This document shows positions 21,855 through 31,079 of a stretch of DNA of 64,000 nucleotides, piece after piece. The notes under the pieces are model-generated. The model saw only the letters and a program-made list of their open reading frames with translations. It ran no database searches and was not told the DNA's origin. A program made the translations under genes and the position numbers. The stretch is from SLRI01 sp942491185 (GTDB lineage: Bacteria > Pseudomonadota > Alphaproteobacteria > Geminicoccales > Geminicoccaceae), in assembly GCA_942491185.1 (NCBI GenBank), contig CALOAB010000015.1:1-64000 (forward strand). Direction: 5' to 3'. How positions within the stretch are numbered: position 1 is the first letter of the stretch; each line of letters starts with the position of its first letter.

Positions 21855-22637
21855 ATGACCGTGCTCGATCGTTTTCGCCTCGATGGCAAGCGCGCCTTCA
21901 TCACCGGGGGCAGCCGCGGGCTCGGCTTGGCCATGGCCACGGGCCTGGCCGAAGCCGGCGCCGATCTCGTTCTCGCCGGCCGCGATCGGGCGAGCCTGGA
22001 TGCCGCAGCCGACACGCTGGGCAAGACCGGCCGCGACGTGCGAACGCTCGTGGCCGACATGGCCCAACCGCAGACCTGCGAGGCCACGGCGGAGCGGGTC
22101 ATCGCCGAGCACGGGCCGATCGACATCCTGATCAACAATATTGGCGGCAGGCGGGATCCGGCGCCGACCACCGAGATGCCGCTAGCCCGCTGGCAGGAGT
22201 TGATCGACCTCAACCTGACCAGCACGTTTCTCTGCACCAAGATCATCGGCGGGGCGATGCTCTCCCGCGGGCAAGGCGGCCGGGTGATCAATGTCAGCTC
22301 GATCAACGCCATGGTGGCCGGTCGCGATATCGGCGGCCGGCATTACGAGGCGGCGAAAGCCGCCGTCCTGCAGTTCACCCGCGCCACCGCTGCTGACTGG
22401 GCACCGCATGGCGTCACGGTCAACGCCATCTGCCCGGGCCTCTTCATGACCGAGGCCAATACCCGCTGGTCGACAGAGAAGCCCGAGGTGATCGACGGCG
22501 TCGTCGAGCGGACGCCGATGGGCACGACCGGCGTCCCTGAGGATCTGGGCGCGCTTGCGGTCTATCTCGCCTCGGATGCGAGCCGTTTCATGACGGGTGC
22601 GGCGCTGGTGATCGACGGCGGCTACACGCTCTGGTAG
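21855..22637 (+). CDS. SDR-family oxidoreductase (gluconate 5-dehydrogenase-like)
   Basis: The 260-residue classical short-chain dehydrogenase starts with MTVLDRFRLDGKRAFITGGSRGLG, where TGGSRGLG is the cofactor-binding loop. It has INNIGG, the catalytic Ser in INVSSINAM, YEAAK (Tyr and Lys) and VNAICPGLF. AGGAG lies 9 nt before ATG. The overall style resembles gluconate 5-dehydrogenase and 2-deoxygluconate dehydrogenase, but SDR substrates are hard to assign. It is convergent with the acyltransferase gene 25 bp downstream. Confidence 0.85.
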   Translation: MTVLDRFRLDGKRAFITGGSRGLGLAMATGLAEAGADLVLAGRDRASLDAAADTLGKTGRDVRTLVADMAQPQTCEATAERVIAEHGPIDILINNIGGRRDPAPTTEMPLARWQELIDLNLTSTFLCTKIIGGAMLSRGQGGRVINVSSINAMVAGRDIGGRHYEAAKAAVLQFTRATAADWAPHGVTVNAICPGLFMTEANTRWSTEKPEVIDGVVERTPMGTTGVPEDLGALAVYLASDASRFMTGAALVIDGGYTLW

Positions 22638-22662
22638 GCGACCCGAGTCGCGAGGGCGAGGC

Positions 22663-23556
22663 TCAGCCGAGTGCGGTCTGGCGCCCTGCCCAGCGGCCGG
22701 GCTCCCAGGACTGGCCGGCCGTGGTAAGGGGCAGCAGGCGCTCGACCCGATGCTGCAGGACGGCGACCGCCTCTCTGGGCTCGGCCGGCAGCTCGGCGGC
22801 GTCGAGCGGCGGTCCATAAGAGAGCTGGAAGCGCCTGCCACGCTTGTTCAAGAGCTCGCGGAACAGCGTGACATCGCGCAACTCGGCGGCCAGCGCCGAG
22901 AGCAGATAGAAGGTGGGCGAGTTGCGCGCCTTGATGTGCAAGGGCACGATTGGCAGCCGGTGGCGCTTGGCGATCGAGAGCACTGACGGCAGCCAGGCCC
23001 GCTCGGTCAGCCCGCGCCAGCCGAGATAGGCGAGCCGACCGGACGGAAAGACCACCAGGAGCTGCTCCTTGTCGATGGCTTCCTCGAGATAGCGAAACGC
23101 GCGCCGCGACGCGGCGCGGCTCTGCTTCTCGCGCTGCAGCTCGATCGGGATCATCACGTCGATAAGGCCCGGCGCCACGCGAAGCGCGTCGCCATTGACC
23201 AGAAACCGCATGTCGGAGCGGCGCCGCTTGACGCTCTGCCAAAGGGCGATGCCGTCGGCGAGGCCGGTCGGGTGGTTGGCGACGAGAATGGCGGGGCCGT
23301 TTGACGGCAGGAAGCCGAGCCCGTTATCGGCGACATCGAGTGCCAGCTCGGCACCGACGAAGTCCATGATCTCGCTGCCGGAGCGCTCGCGCACCGAATC
23401 CGCCATCGCTCTGGCCTCACCGTAGCGCAACGGCTCGAGCAGGTACTTGATGAAGGCGCCGCGGAGCAGCGGATCGGCGAGCAGCCGCGGCGCGCGCTCG
23501 AGGATCAGCTGGTCGACGATATGCGGCTCGGAGGAGAAGACCGCCGCGTTCTGCAT
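22663..23556 (-). CDS. PlsC/hemolysin-like acyltransferase
   Basis: The 297-residue protein has an acyltransferase core with ILVANHPTGLADGIAL. This is the catalytic His-Asp pair with five rather than four residues between them, as in the hemolysin-like and ornithine-lipid acyltransferases. FPSGRLAYLG later in the sequence corresponds to the phosphate-binding block and IVPLHIKARNS to a downstream conserved block. It probably transfers fatty acyl groups to a glycerolipid or amino-acid lipid at the inner membrane. GGAGCC lies before ATG. No OlsB partner is next to it, so the exact lipid is open. Confidence 0.75.
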   Translation of the reverse strand: MQNAAVFSSEPHIVDQLILERAPRLLADPLLRGAFIKYLLEPLRYGEARAMADSVRERSGSEIMDFVGAELALDVADNGLGFLPSNGPAILVANHPTGLADGIALWQSVKRRRSDMRFLVNGDALRVAPGLIDVMIPIELQREKQSRAASRRAFRYLEEAIDKEQLLVVFPSGRLAYLGWRGLTERAWLPSVLSIAKRHRLPIVPLHIKARNSPTFYLLSALAAELRDVTLFRELLNKRGRRFQLSYGPPLDAAELPAEPREAVAVLQHRVERLLPLTTAGQSWEPGRWAGRQTALG

Positions 23557-23639
23557 GGCGAGGCTCCGTTCACACTGCGCCCCGTGGCATAGCCGAGCAG
23601 TGCGACAACCTCATGGCAGCGCGCCCGTCCGAAACGCCG

Positions 23640-24599
23640 TCAGCAGACCGGCGTCGGCAAAGGCTGCCCGTGGAAATGCGCCTCTAGATTGGCGACCACG
23701 AGCCCGGCCATGGCGTCCCGGGTTTCCTCCGTGGCGCTGGCCTGGTGGGGTTGCAGCACGACATTGTCCATCGCGAGCAAGCTGTCCGGCACACGCGGCT
23801 CATCGGCAAAGACATCGAGACCAGCCCCTTTAATCCGTCCGGCCTCGAGCGCCGCGATCAGTGCCGCCTCGTCAACCACCGAGCCGCGGGCAATGTTGAT
23901 CAGCCACCCCTCGGGCCCGAGCGCGGCGAGCACCTCGGCATTGACCAGATGGCGGGTCGCAGCGCCACCGGGGCAGGCCACGGCCAGCACATCGGCCCAG
24001 CCGGCGAGCTCGACCAGCGAGGGGAAATAGCGAAGATCGACGCCATCGCGGGCGGCGCGGTTGTGGTAGCCGAGCACCATCTCCGCCGCGGAAGCGCGCT
24101 TCGCCAGCTCCATGCCGATCCGCCCGAGGCCGAGAATGCCGAGCTTCTTGCCGGCAAGGCAGGTGCCGAGCGCCATCGGGCCCTGTCGCTGCCAGCTGCT
24201 GTTCCTGACATAGCGATCCGCCTCGGCCATCCGCCGCAGGGTCGCGAGCATCAGCCCCATGCCGAGATCGGCGACGTCGCGGCTGAGCACGTCGGGCGTG
24301 TTGCTGACCCGAATGCTACGCGCCCGGCAGGCCTCGACATCGATGCCGTCATAGCCGACGCCGAAGCAGGCCACCATCTCGAGCCGGGGCAGCCGGTCGA
24401 TCATGGCGGCGCTCAGCCCCCGCTCGCCGGAGGTGACGACGCCCTGGATCTCCGCACCCTCGTTCTCGATCAGTGTCTCCGGGTCGTCCGCCTGCCAGAG
24501 GTGGATCAGCCGATAGGCGGCCTCCAGCTCGGCCATGGCCTTGGGCCTGTTCGGCCAGAGAACGAGTACGACCGGCTTGGCGGCCTTGGCATCCGACAT
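23640..24599 (-). CDS. D-2-hydroxyacid dehydrogenase (glyoxylate/hydroxypyruvate reductase-like)
   Basis: This 319-residue NAD(P)-dependent enzyme of the D-isomer family has the Rossmann loop GLGRIGMELAKRA, catalytic Arg in NIARGSVVDE, Glu in LDVFADEP and His in QPHQASAT. The arrangement best fits the GhrB-like group that reduces glyoxylate and hydroxypyruvate, though other 2-oxoacids cannot be excluded. It is followed upstream on the same strand by the fructosamine-kinase gene with a 50-bp gap, so it may be the last gene of a leftward operon starting at the phosphatase gene. Confidence 0.87.
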   Translation of the reverse strand: MSDAKAAKPVVLVLWPNRPKAMAELEAAYRLIHLWQADDPETLIENEGAEIQGVVTSGERGLSAAMIDRLPRLEMVACFGVGYDGIDVEACRARSIRVSNTPDVLSRDVADLGMGLMLATLRRMAEADRYVRNSSWQRQGPMALGTCLAGKKLGILGLGRIGMELAKRASAAEMVLGYHNRAARDGVDLRYFPSLVELAGWADVLAVACPGGAATRHLVNAEVLAALGPEGWLINIARGSVVDEAALIAALEAGRIKGAGLDVFADEPRVPDSLLAMDNVVLQPHQASATEETRDAMAGLVVANLEAHFHGQPLPTPVC

Positions 24600-24649
24600 G
24601 CGTTTTCCCTCGAGTGTCGGCTGCCGTTCTAGGCGGGAAGCGCGAAGGC

Positions 24650-25492
24650 TTACAAGCCGTGGTGCTGGAGCGTGCGGTCGATCGGCGCCAGGTAGCCGCT
24701 ACCGAAGAGCTGCACATGCACGAGCAGCGGATAGAGATTGTAGAGATCGGCGCGCTCCTCGAAGAACCCGGGCGCGATCTCGCGTAGCTCGGCATAGGCC
24801 GCGTAGAACGGCTCGCCGAACCCACCGAAGAGCGTGGTGTAGGCGAGCTCGACCTCCGGGTGGCCGAAATAGATCGCGGGATCGATGAAGGCCGCGACCT
24901 GCTCGGCGCCATAAAGCAGATTGCCGGCCCAAAGATCGCCATGCAGCAGCGATGCGGCCTCGGGTTCCGCAAGCAACGCGTCGAGCTTGGCCGCCAATCG
25001 CTCCAGCCGCCGGGCGAACGCCGGCGGCAACCGGCCCGAAGCCTCGGCACTAGCGGTCATCGCGAGCAGGCGGTGCTCGCGAAAGAAATCGACCCAGCGC
25101 GCCGTCGGCGGATTGGCCTGTGGCAGCGGTCCGATCAGCGTGTCGCGCTCGAAACCGAAGCGCTCCTGGGTGATCGTGTGCAGAGCAGCCAGCTGGCGCG
25201 CCGCATCGACCTGTGCCGCCTCGGCAGGATTGCCCGTCTCGTGCGGCACGTAAGCCATGACCAGCTGGTCGGCGCTCGCCAGCAGCACCTCGGGCACCGG
25301 CAGGCGGCTTTCCCGCGCCAGGTAGCCGAGCATCCAGGCCTCGAGCTCGAGGTCGCTGGTCGCCAAGACGCCGCGCCGGCGCTTCTCGACGACGAACGTG
25401 CCATCCGCGAGCTCGAGCCTCGCCACATCGGCGATGCAGCCGCCATGCAAGCTCGTGCGCTGGACGACAGTCTGGCCGAGCACGCGATCCAT
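24650..25492 (-). CDS. fructosamine/ketosamine 3-kinase family protein
   Basis: This kinase family phosphorylates ketosamines on glycated proteins so that the adduct falls off. It has HGDLWAGNLLYG (catalytic loop of the APH-like fold) and AFIDPAIYFGHPEVELAYT (metal-binding Asp and family signature). The ATG at 25492 is chosen; an upstream TTG at 25507 would share TTGA with the phosphatase stop and is a real alternative. Bacterial relatives are often encoded beside a low-molecular-weight phosphatase, as here, and many act on ribulosamines or erythrulosamines. Confidence 0.87.
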   Translation of the reverse strand: MDRVLGQTVVQRTSLHGGCIADVARLELADGTFVVEKRRRGVLATSDLELEAWMLGYLARESRLPVPEVLLASADQLVMAYVPHETGNPAEAAQVDAARQLAALHTITQERFGFERDTLIGPLPQANPPTARWVDFFREHRLLAMTASAEASGRLPPAFARRLERLAAKLDALLAEPEAASLLHGDLWAGNLLYGAEQVAAFIDPAIYFGHPEVELAYTTLFGGFGEPFYAAYAELREIAPGFFEERADLYNLYPLLVHVQLFGSGYLAPIDRTLQHHGL

Positions 25493-25503
25493 CTGGCCCA
25501 CGG

Positions 25504-25980
25504 TCAAGACTGCCGCTCGAGATCCGCGATCAGGCCGTCGATCCCCGTCTCGATCAGGTCGAGCACGTGCTCGAAGCCGGCATCGTCGCCGTACCAGGGA
25601 TCGGGCACGTCGCGGGGGCCTTGCGCCCTGACGAAATCCATGAAGAGCTGCAGCCGCGCGGTGCCACTGGACGGCGCCTGCCGCTCGAGCGTCCGCAGAT
25701 GTGCCGTGGTCATCGCCAGGACCCGGTCGAACTCGGCGAAGTCAGCGGACCGGACTTGCCGGGCGCTGCGGTTCAAGAGGGTGTAGCCGCGAGCACTGGC
25801 TGCGGCTCGGGCACGGCGATCGGGCGGATTGCCGAACTCCTCCGCACTGGTTCCAGCGCTGTCGGCAACCACGTCGAGGCCACGCGCGCCAGCGCGGTGC
25901 AGGAGCACCGCCTCGGCCGTGGGCGAGCGACAGATATTGCCGGTGCAGACGAAGAGGATGCGGGGCGGCGATGTCGGCAT
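25504..25980 (-). CDS. low-molecular-weight protein-tyrosine-phosphatase family protein
   Basis: The 158-residue protein has the CX5R loop VCTGNICRSPTAEAV near the N-terminus and the general-acid DVPDPWYG near residue 125. It is of the usual family length. In the company of a fructosamine kinase the likely job is dephosphorylating sugar phosphates or phosphosugar adducts rather than tyrosine, as known for such pairs in other bacteria. Tyrosine phosphatase activity in polysaccharide export is a less likely alternative, since the glycan genes are 18 kb away. Confidence 0.9.
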   Translation of the reverse strand: MPTSPPRILFVCTGNICRSPTAEAVLLHRAGARGLDVVADSAGTSAEEFGNPPDRRARAAASARGYTLLNRSARQVRSADFAEFDRVLAMTTAHLRTLERQAPSSGTARLQLFMDFVRAQGPRDVPDPWYGDDAGFEHVLDLIETGIDGLIADLERQS

Positions 25981-26146
25981 GGCACCTCTGCGGGCAGTAC
26001 GGGTGTCGTGGCGAGCTTAGATCCAGCGGCCGGCGCCGCAAGGTCCAAGGATCTGTTGCCGGTGTCATCGACAATGCGCACTCGGGCAAAATGGTGTAGA
26101 TCGCTGGAGCGATGGGCGGATTTGCCACGTCGCCCGTGGCATCGAG

Positions 26147-27115
26147 GTGCACGCTTTGCTCCGCCCGACCCTTCCAGGACTGGCTCAAGTCACCGCGTTC
26201 CTCGATCGGCTGCCGCGCGAGCTGCTGGCATCGCTGCTGGTCGTCTGCGCGTTCGCCTTCTTCACCGCGATGGCCGTGCTGATCCGGCTGGCGGCTGAGC
26301 ACCTCGCCATCATCGTCGTGATCTTCATCCGCCAGGTCGTGACGATGCTCTTGATGGCCCCCTTCTTCTGGGCGAGCCGCAAGCAGATCCGTCACCCGGC
26401 CGGGCTCAAGATGCACGTCTTCCGGGGCATCACCGCGGTCGGCGCCATGCTCTGCGGGCTTTCTGCCATCGTCTACATCCCCCTCGCCGACGTCACCGCC
26501 ATCCAGATGACCGAGGTGCTGTTCGTTACTGGCCTCGCAGCCCTGATCCTGCGCGAGCAGGTCGGCTGGCGACGCTGGTCGGCAACGGCAATCGGCTTCA
26601 TCGGCGTCATCGTCATGCTCCGGCCGTTGAGCGGCGGCGTCGATCCCTTCATTCTCGTTGCACTCCTGGGTGCCGTGTTCAGCGCCTTTGCGGTCATGAC
26701 GCTCCGCCTCGGCTCGATGCACGACACGGCGATGACCGTGCTCTTCTACCAGGGCCTCGTCGTGACGGCGCTCAGCGCGCCTTTGGCCTACTGGTTTTGG
26801 ACCCCGCCCACAGCCGAGAGCCTGCGCATCGTCTTCTTGATGAGCATTATCATGGGCGCCGGCCAATGGCTGTTCACGACCGCACTGCGGATGGGGCAGG
26901 CTTCGGCGCTGGCGCCGCTGAACTATCTGCGCCTGGTGATGATGGCGACGGTCGGCTACTGGCTCTACGACGAGGTGCCGTCGCTCGCCACCGTGCTGGG
27001 CGCGCTCCTGATCATGGGCTCGGCCACCTACACCGTGCATCGCAACGCCCAGCGCCGCAAGGAAGCGGAAGACGCGATGGCGGCAGGCGAGACCCGCGAC
27101 GAGCCGAGCCGTTAG
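26147..27115 (+). CDS. EamA/DMT-superfamily permease
   Basis: The 322-residue protein has ten predicted helices in two EamA repeats, the second beginning FILVALLGAVFSAFAVMTLRLG and ending SALAPLNYLRLVMMATVGYWLYDEVPSLATVLGALLIMGS. The tail is charged (RRKEAEDAM...), consistent with a cytoplasmic C-terminus. The start is probably the GTG at 26147, but the RBS is poor and nearby starts cannot be excluded. It shares little beyond family features with the other DMT gene at 20885. The substrate is unknown. Confidence 0.83.
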   Translation: MHALLRPTLPGLAQVTAFLDRLPRELLASLLVVCAFAFFTAMAVLIRLAAEHLAIIVVIFIRQVVTMLLMAPFFWASRKQIRHPAGLKMHVFRGITAVGAMLCGLSAIVYIPLADVTAIQMTEVLFVTGLAALILREQVGWRRWSATAIGFIGVIVMLRPLSGGVDPFILVALLGAVFSAFAVMTLRLGSMHDTAMTVLFYQGLVVTALSAPLAYWFWTPPTAESLRIVFLMSIIMGAGQWLFTTALRMGQASALAPLNYLRLVMMATVGYWLYDEVPSLATVLGALLIMGSATYTVHRNAQRRKEAEDAMAAGETRDEPSR

Positions 27116-27145
27116 CGGCGGATCACGCCCCTGTCGTCGGTAGGG

Positions 27146-27769
27146 TCAGCTGCTGCTCTGGCTGGCGATGGCGGTGGCGATGATGCGGCTCAATCGGGCG
27201 GTGGCATTGCTCATCGCGGTCGTCCGGCTCTCGAAGGTCGCAGGTGCCGCGACCGGCTCGGTGACCCTGAACGGCGCCGTCTCCAGGACGTCGCGGGACT
27301 CCCGCTCGAACAGCGACCAACGTCCTTCGAACACCACCAGCTCTGACGCGGCTTCCGTGTCGGCAGCACCCACCTCGATGTCGAACCGCTCGACGGCGAT
27401 CTCGACGGTGTAGTCGAGCGGCAGCAGCCTTTGCTCGGGCAGGACGAACACCTGATCGGTGCCCAAGAGCTGCGCCAGGTTGCGGGCGACGACGCCGCGG
27501 ATCTGCAGATCGAGCGGCTCGATCCAATTGTCCGTGCTGGCAACCGTGAGCTCGTTCGGGCTCGTGCGCGTCACGATGCCATTGCGATCGAGGTAGTTGG
27601 CGAGCGCGATCGGAAACACGCCGATCGACTGCTCGGTCTCGGCGACCGGCACCTCGTCGCTGAGTGGCGTCAGCGCGAAGTAGCGGATCGGCTGGCTCGG
27701 CGTGCAGCCGGCGATGACGATGATGGCGAGCGCGATGGCTGCGAAGCGGCCCTGCTTATTGCCAGGCAT
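27146..27769 (-). CDS. pqiC: PqiC-type lipoprotein
   Basis: This 207-residue outer-membrane lipoprotein has a signal peptide with lipobox VIAGC near residue 22 and the ABC-type transport auxiliary lipoprotein fold (QPIRYFALTPLSD, IGVFPIALANYLDRNGIV). PqiC joins the MCE tunnel PqiB to the outer membrane in a lipid-transfer pathway across the periplasm. It is the last gene of a pqiA-pqiB-pqiC operon, 5 bp after pqiB. Confidence 0.9.
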   Translation of the reverse strand: MPGNKQGRFAAIALAIIVIAGCTPSQPIRYFALTPLSDEVPVAETEQSIGVFPIALANYLDRNGIVTRTSPNELTVASTDNWIEPLDLQIRGVVARNLAQLLGTDQVFVLPEQRLLPLDYTVEIAVERFDIEVGAADTEAASELVVFEGRWSLFERESRDVLETAPFRVTEPVAAPATFESRTTAMSNATARLSRIIATAIASQSSS

Positions 27770-27774
27770 GATGA

Positions 27775-29430
27775 TTACTCCCTCCTGCCGCGGATAATGG
27801 CGCTCGGATCACGATCGAGCATGTCGGCAAAGCCGCGGATCGAGCGCGCGGCTGCGGTCAGCTCCTGCAGAACCCGCTCGAGCTGGAAGCGCAAGGTCGA
27901 GTTCTCGCCCAAGACGGAATCGATGGACTCCATTGTCTGCGCCGCCTGGTTGGCCGCCGATTCGGCCGAGCTCGCCATCGGCCCGGCTGCGGCCTCGAGC
28001 TCGGCGATCAGATTGCGGAGATCATTGCCGGCCGCTGCGAGATTCTGCACGCCAGCGGCCGCCTCGGGGCTCGTCACCAGCGCCTGGATGGCCGAGGCCG
28101 ACGTCTGCAGGCTTTGGACGATGTCCTCGATCGGCAGCGATGCGAGCCGATCGAGCAGCCCGCTCACCGACGCGGTGAGCGCTTCGAGATCGGTCGGCAC
28201 CGACGGGATGAGCGGCACCCCGTCGATCATCGTCATCTCGGCCGGAGCGGCACCGGGCAGGACGTTCATCTCGATGAAGAGGTCGCCGGTCAAGAGATTG
28301 CCCGTCTTGAGCTGCGCCCTGAGCCCGAGCGACACCAGATGCGCGGTCCGCTCGTACTGCTCCTCGATCGTACTGGCCGAGTCGCTGTTGGCGAAACGCT
28401 GCGGCTCGAGATTGACGTAGACGCGGATCGGCGCCTTGCCCGTGGTGAAGTCGGGGATCAGCTCGATGCGCTCGACCGAGCCGGTGCGGATGCCCCGGAA
28501 CTCCACCGGCGCCCCCACCTGCAGCCCGCGGATCGAGCCGTCGAAATCGATGATGTAGGGAATTCGCTCGTCGATTCGCGACTCGCTGAGGCTCGCCTGA
28601 GTGGGGTAGAGCGAGAAGCTGGCCTCGGCCGCGGCACGGTTGTCAGAGCCGCGCGGCGACGAGAACGCGACACCGCCGGCAACCAATGACGCAATGCTGG
28701 CGATTTGCAGGTCGATGCCATCGGCACCGGCTCGAAACGTGATGCCGCTGACGTCCCAGAATTGGCTGTCGTTGCGCACCAGCTGGTCGTGCGGGCTGCG
28801 CACGAAGATCGGAATCTCGAACCGGCTGGCGTCTTCGGACAATCGATGACCGAGAACCTGCCCCACCTCCAAGCCACGGAAGTAGACGGGGGCCCCGCGA
28901 TTGACGGAGCCCAGGTTCTCCGCGATCAGCGTGTACTGCGTGCCCTTGACGTCCGAGCGGATCAAGGGCGGCTCTTCGAGACCAGCAAAGCTGGTTGCGC
29001 TTTCGCCGTCGGCCGGCTCGACCTCGATATAGGCCCCCGAAAGAAGCGTCCCAAGCCCGGTAACACCGCTGACGCCAACGCGCGGGCGGACCACCCAGAA
29101 GCGACTCCTCTCCGTAACATGGGAAGCGAAGCTCTTGTCCATCCGAGCCTCGACCACCACGCCGGTGAGATCTTGGTTGACGTGCACGACTTCGACCATG
29201 CCGACATTTACGTCGCGATACTTGACCAGCGTCTTGCCGGCCTCGAGCCCCTCGGCGGTCACGAACGAAATGGACACCAGTGGGCCTTTATTCATGACCG
29301 TCGTAACAGCGAGCCAAGCGCCAATCACAGCCGCAACCAGAGGCACCAACCAAACGAGCGAGAAACCGCGATTCTTGCGGAGCACCGGCTCCGCCACCTG
29401 ATCAGGCGGCGACGGTGGGGAGCTTGCCAT
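27775..29430 (-). CDS. pqiB: PqiB-type MCE lipid-transport protein
   Basis: The 551-residue protein has one N-terminal membrane helix (SLVWLVPLVAAVIGAWLAVT) and three MCE/MlaD domains in tandem (starting around residues 50, 165 and 290: VTAEGLEAGKTLVKYRDVNVG, GSVNRGAPVYFRGLEVGQV, IRGLQVGAPVEFRGIRTGSV). A long C-terminal helical region follows, which in PqiB forms a needle through the periplasm. The ATG at 29430 is preferred because GAGG precedes it by 6 nt. Its start overlaps the pqiA stop by 29 bp. Confidence 0.92.
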   Translation of the reverse strand: MASSPPSPPDQVAEPVLRKNRGFSLVWLVPLVAAVIGAWLAVTTVMNKGPLVSISFVTAEGLEAGKTLVKYRDVNVGMVEVVHVNQDLTGVVVEARMDKSFASHVTERSRFWVVRPRVGVSGVTGLGTLLSGAYIEVEPADGESATSFAGLEEPPLIRSDVKGTQYTLIAENLGSVNRGAPVYFRGLEVGQVLGHRLSEDASRFEIPIFVRSPHDQLVRNDSQFWDVSGITFRAGADGIDLQIASIASLVAGGVAFSSPRGSDNRAAAEASFSLYPTQASLSESRIDERIPYIIDFDGSIRGLQVGAPVEFRGIRTGSVERIELIPDFTTGKAPIRVYVNLEPQRFANSDSASTIEEQYERTAHLVSLGLRAQLKTGNLLTGDLFIEMNVLPGAAPAEMTMIDGVPLIPSVPTDLEALTASVSGLLDRLASLPIEDIVQSLQTSASAIQALVTSPEAAAGVQNLAAAGNDLRNLIAELEAAAGPMASSAESAANQAAQTMESIDSVLGENSTLRFQLERVLQELTAAARSIRGFADMLDRDPSAIIRGRRE

Positions 29431-30661
29431 GGCGTCCTCTTTCATTGTCCCAAATCAATCGCGGATCGAAGCTCGCCGAGGCGAGAATGGTCAATATCAC
29501 AACAGCCGCGAAAGCGAGTGCCCCAGCACCCGGCTCGATGCGCGCGATCTCACCGAGATCAACGAGCACAGCCAGAATCGCAATCATGAAAACATCGATC
29601 ATCGACCAGCGACCAACCTGCTCGACGATCCGATAGAGCTGCGTCCGCTCGCGCGGCCGTGCGTGCCAGTCGAACTGCACGGAGAGCAGGAGATAAGCGA
29701 GGCAGACCAGCTTCAAGACGGGCACAGTGATACTGGCAAAAAAGACAAGGGCCGCGACCGGCCACATGCCAGCCTCGATCAGCAGCACGACGCCCGAGAG
29801 AATCGTATCGCCCTGCCCCTTGCCGAAGCTGGTCACCTTCATCACCGGCAGCACATTGGCGGGTACGTAGAGGATCGCGGCGGCAAACCAGAATGCCCAC
29901 GTCCGTGCTAGCGAGTTGGGCTTGCGATGATGCACCGGTGTATCGCAACGCGGACAATGCACGTCATGGGCATGCGGCGACAGCGGCACGACCTGAGAGC
30001 AGACATGGCAACACGCCAACGGCTTGCCGCTGGCCTGCAGCCGGTCGAGCCGGTTCTGCCGTCCCAATCGCCACCAGACCTTGCGCGGGTCGAGCACATT
30101 GTCCGCTGCTGCCATGCAGAGGATCAAGGCGACGAAAGCCCAGAGTGCCGGGCCGATGGTCAGCGTTGCGAGGTCGCTCAGCTTCACATAGGCAACGATG
30201 ACGCCGAGCAGATAAACCTCGGTCATCGCCCAGGTTCTGAGCCACGCGGCAAGCGCGAACAGCCGCTTCGTGCCAGGCGCCGAACGATCGTAGGTGATCG
30301 GCAGGAGGGTGTAGAAATTGAGCAGAAGCTTAAGCAGCGGGAACCCGATGGCCATCAGGGCAACAACGAACGCGAGCGGCCAGACTCCGTCCTTGTAGAG
30401 CGCATAGGCACTGCCAACAATCGTCGCCGTCGTCGAGTTGCCTTCCATCGAGAAGGTCATGAATGGGAATGTATTGGCGACGAAGAACAAGATGAGCGCC
30501 GCGATAGTCAGCGCCAGGGCACGCCGCGCGCTGTCCGTTCGCTCACGATAGAGCGGCGCGCCACAGGTCCGGCATTTCGCCGTGATGCCCGATGGCATTT
30601 CATGAACGCGATAGAGTGTGTCGCATTCGTGGCACATATAAGCCGCAGGATCACTCGTCAT
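29402..30661 (-). CDS. pqiA: PqiA-type paraquat-inducible inner-membrane protein
   Basis: The 419-residue protein has two repeats, each with a zinc-ribbon-like CxxC pair (MCHECDTLY/CRTC and CHVCSQVV/CPRC) followed by about four membrane helices, as in PqiA and YebS. It is the inner-membrane part of the PqiABC lipid-trafficking system. The ATG at 30661 gives MTSDPAAYMCHEC, placing the first Cys pair at the expected position; the longer open frame upstream lacks family sequence. It is the first gene of the operon. Confidence 0.92.
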   Translation of the reverse strand: MTSDPAAYMCHECDTLYRVHEMPSGITAKCRTCGAPLYRERTDSARRALALTIAALILFFVANTFPFMTFSMEGNSTTATIVGSAYALYKDGVWPLAFVVALMAIGFPLLKLLLNFYTLLPITYDRSAPGTKRLFALAAWLRTWAMTEVYLLGVIVAYVKLSDLATLTIGPALWAFVALILCMAAADNVLDPRKVWWRLGRQNRLDRLQASGKPLACCHVCSQVVPLSPHAHDVHCPRCDTPVHHRKPNSLARTWAFWFAAAILYVPANVLPVMKVTSFGKGQGDTILSGVVLLIEAGMWPVAALVFFASITVPVLKLVCLAYLLLSVQFDWHARPRERTQLYRIVEQVGRWSMIDVFMIAILAVLVDLGEIARIEPGAGALAFAAVVILTILASASFDPRLIWDNERGRHGKLPTVAA

Positions 30662-30773
30662 CCGGGATGCATAGCGTGGTTTTGCAGCACAGCGCGCGAA
30701 AAAAACGCAATCAATCCGCGACACTCCGCAAGTACGAGCGTTCCGGTGCGAAGCGCCCTTAGCGCCACAGCCT

Positions 30774-31079
30774 TCAGGCCACGGCCTCGTCAATCCCGGT
30801 GATCACCCACTCGACTGCCGCGACACTGGTCGTCCGTGGATCGAGCGCATCGGCGACGATCCATCCGAGGCGCATCCCCACGATCCGGTCCACCACCTGG
30901 AACACGTGGTGGATGTTGTGCGCGATTGAGGATGTTGTCGGCGAGCCGTCGCTGATCCAGCAGAAAGGCTTGGCCTCTGCCGCGGGCGCGCCGTCGACAG
31001 CGCAGGTGCGAAGCGTGTAGGCCCGACTCGAACCAGCATCTCCTCGATGAGGCCGCCATGCCAGCCGACCAGCCCGCAT
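30774..31079 (-). CDS. possible small protein of unknown function
   Basis: This 101-codon frame reads sensibly over its last about 75 residues (AKPFCWISDGSPTTSSIAHNIHHVFQVVDRIVGMRLGWIVAD...), with the mixed composition of a real protein rather than the Arg-rich look of an antisense shadow. A GAGAGG lies 10 nt before the ATG. The first 22 codons are antisense to the start of the divergent dehydrogenase gene, so a later non-ATG start is possible. I do not recognise a family. Confidence 0.4.
   Translation of the reverse strand: MRAGRLAWRPHRGDAGSSRAYTLRTCAVDGAPAAEAKPFCWISDGSPTTSSIAHNIHHVFQVVDRIVGMRLGWIVADALDPRTTSVAAVEWVITGIDEAVA

Noticed and set aside
25567..26298. Plus-strand open frame across the phosphatase gene
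   Set aside because: It is an antisense shadow of the phosphatase, which has a perfect CX5R loop.
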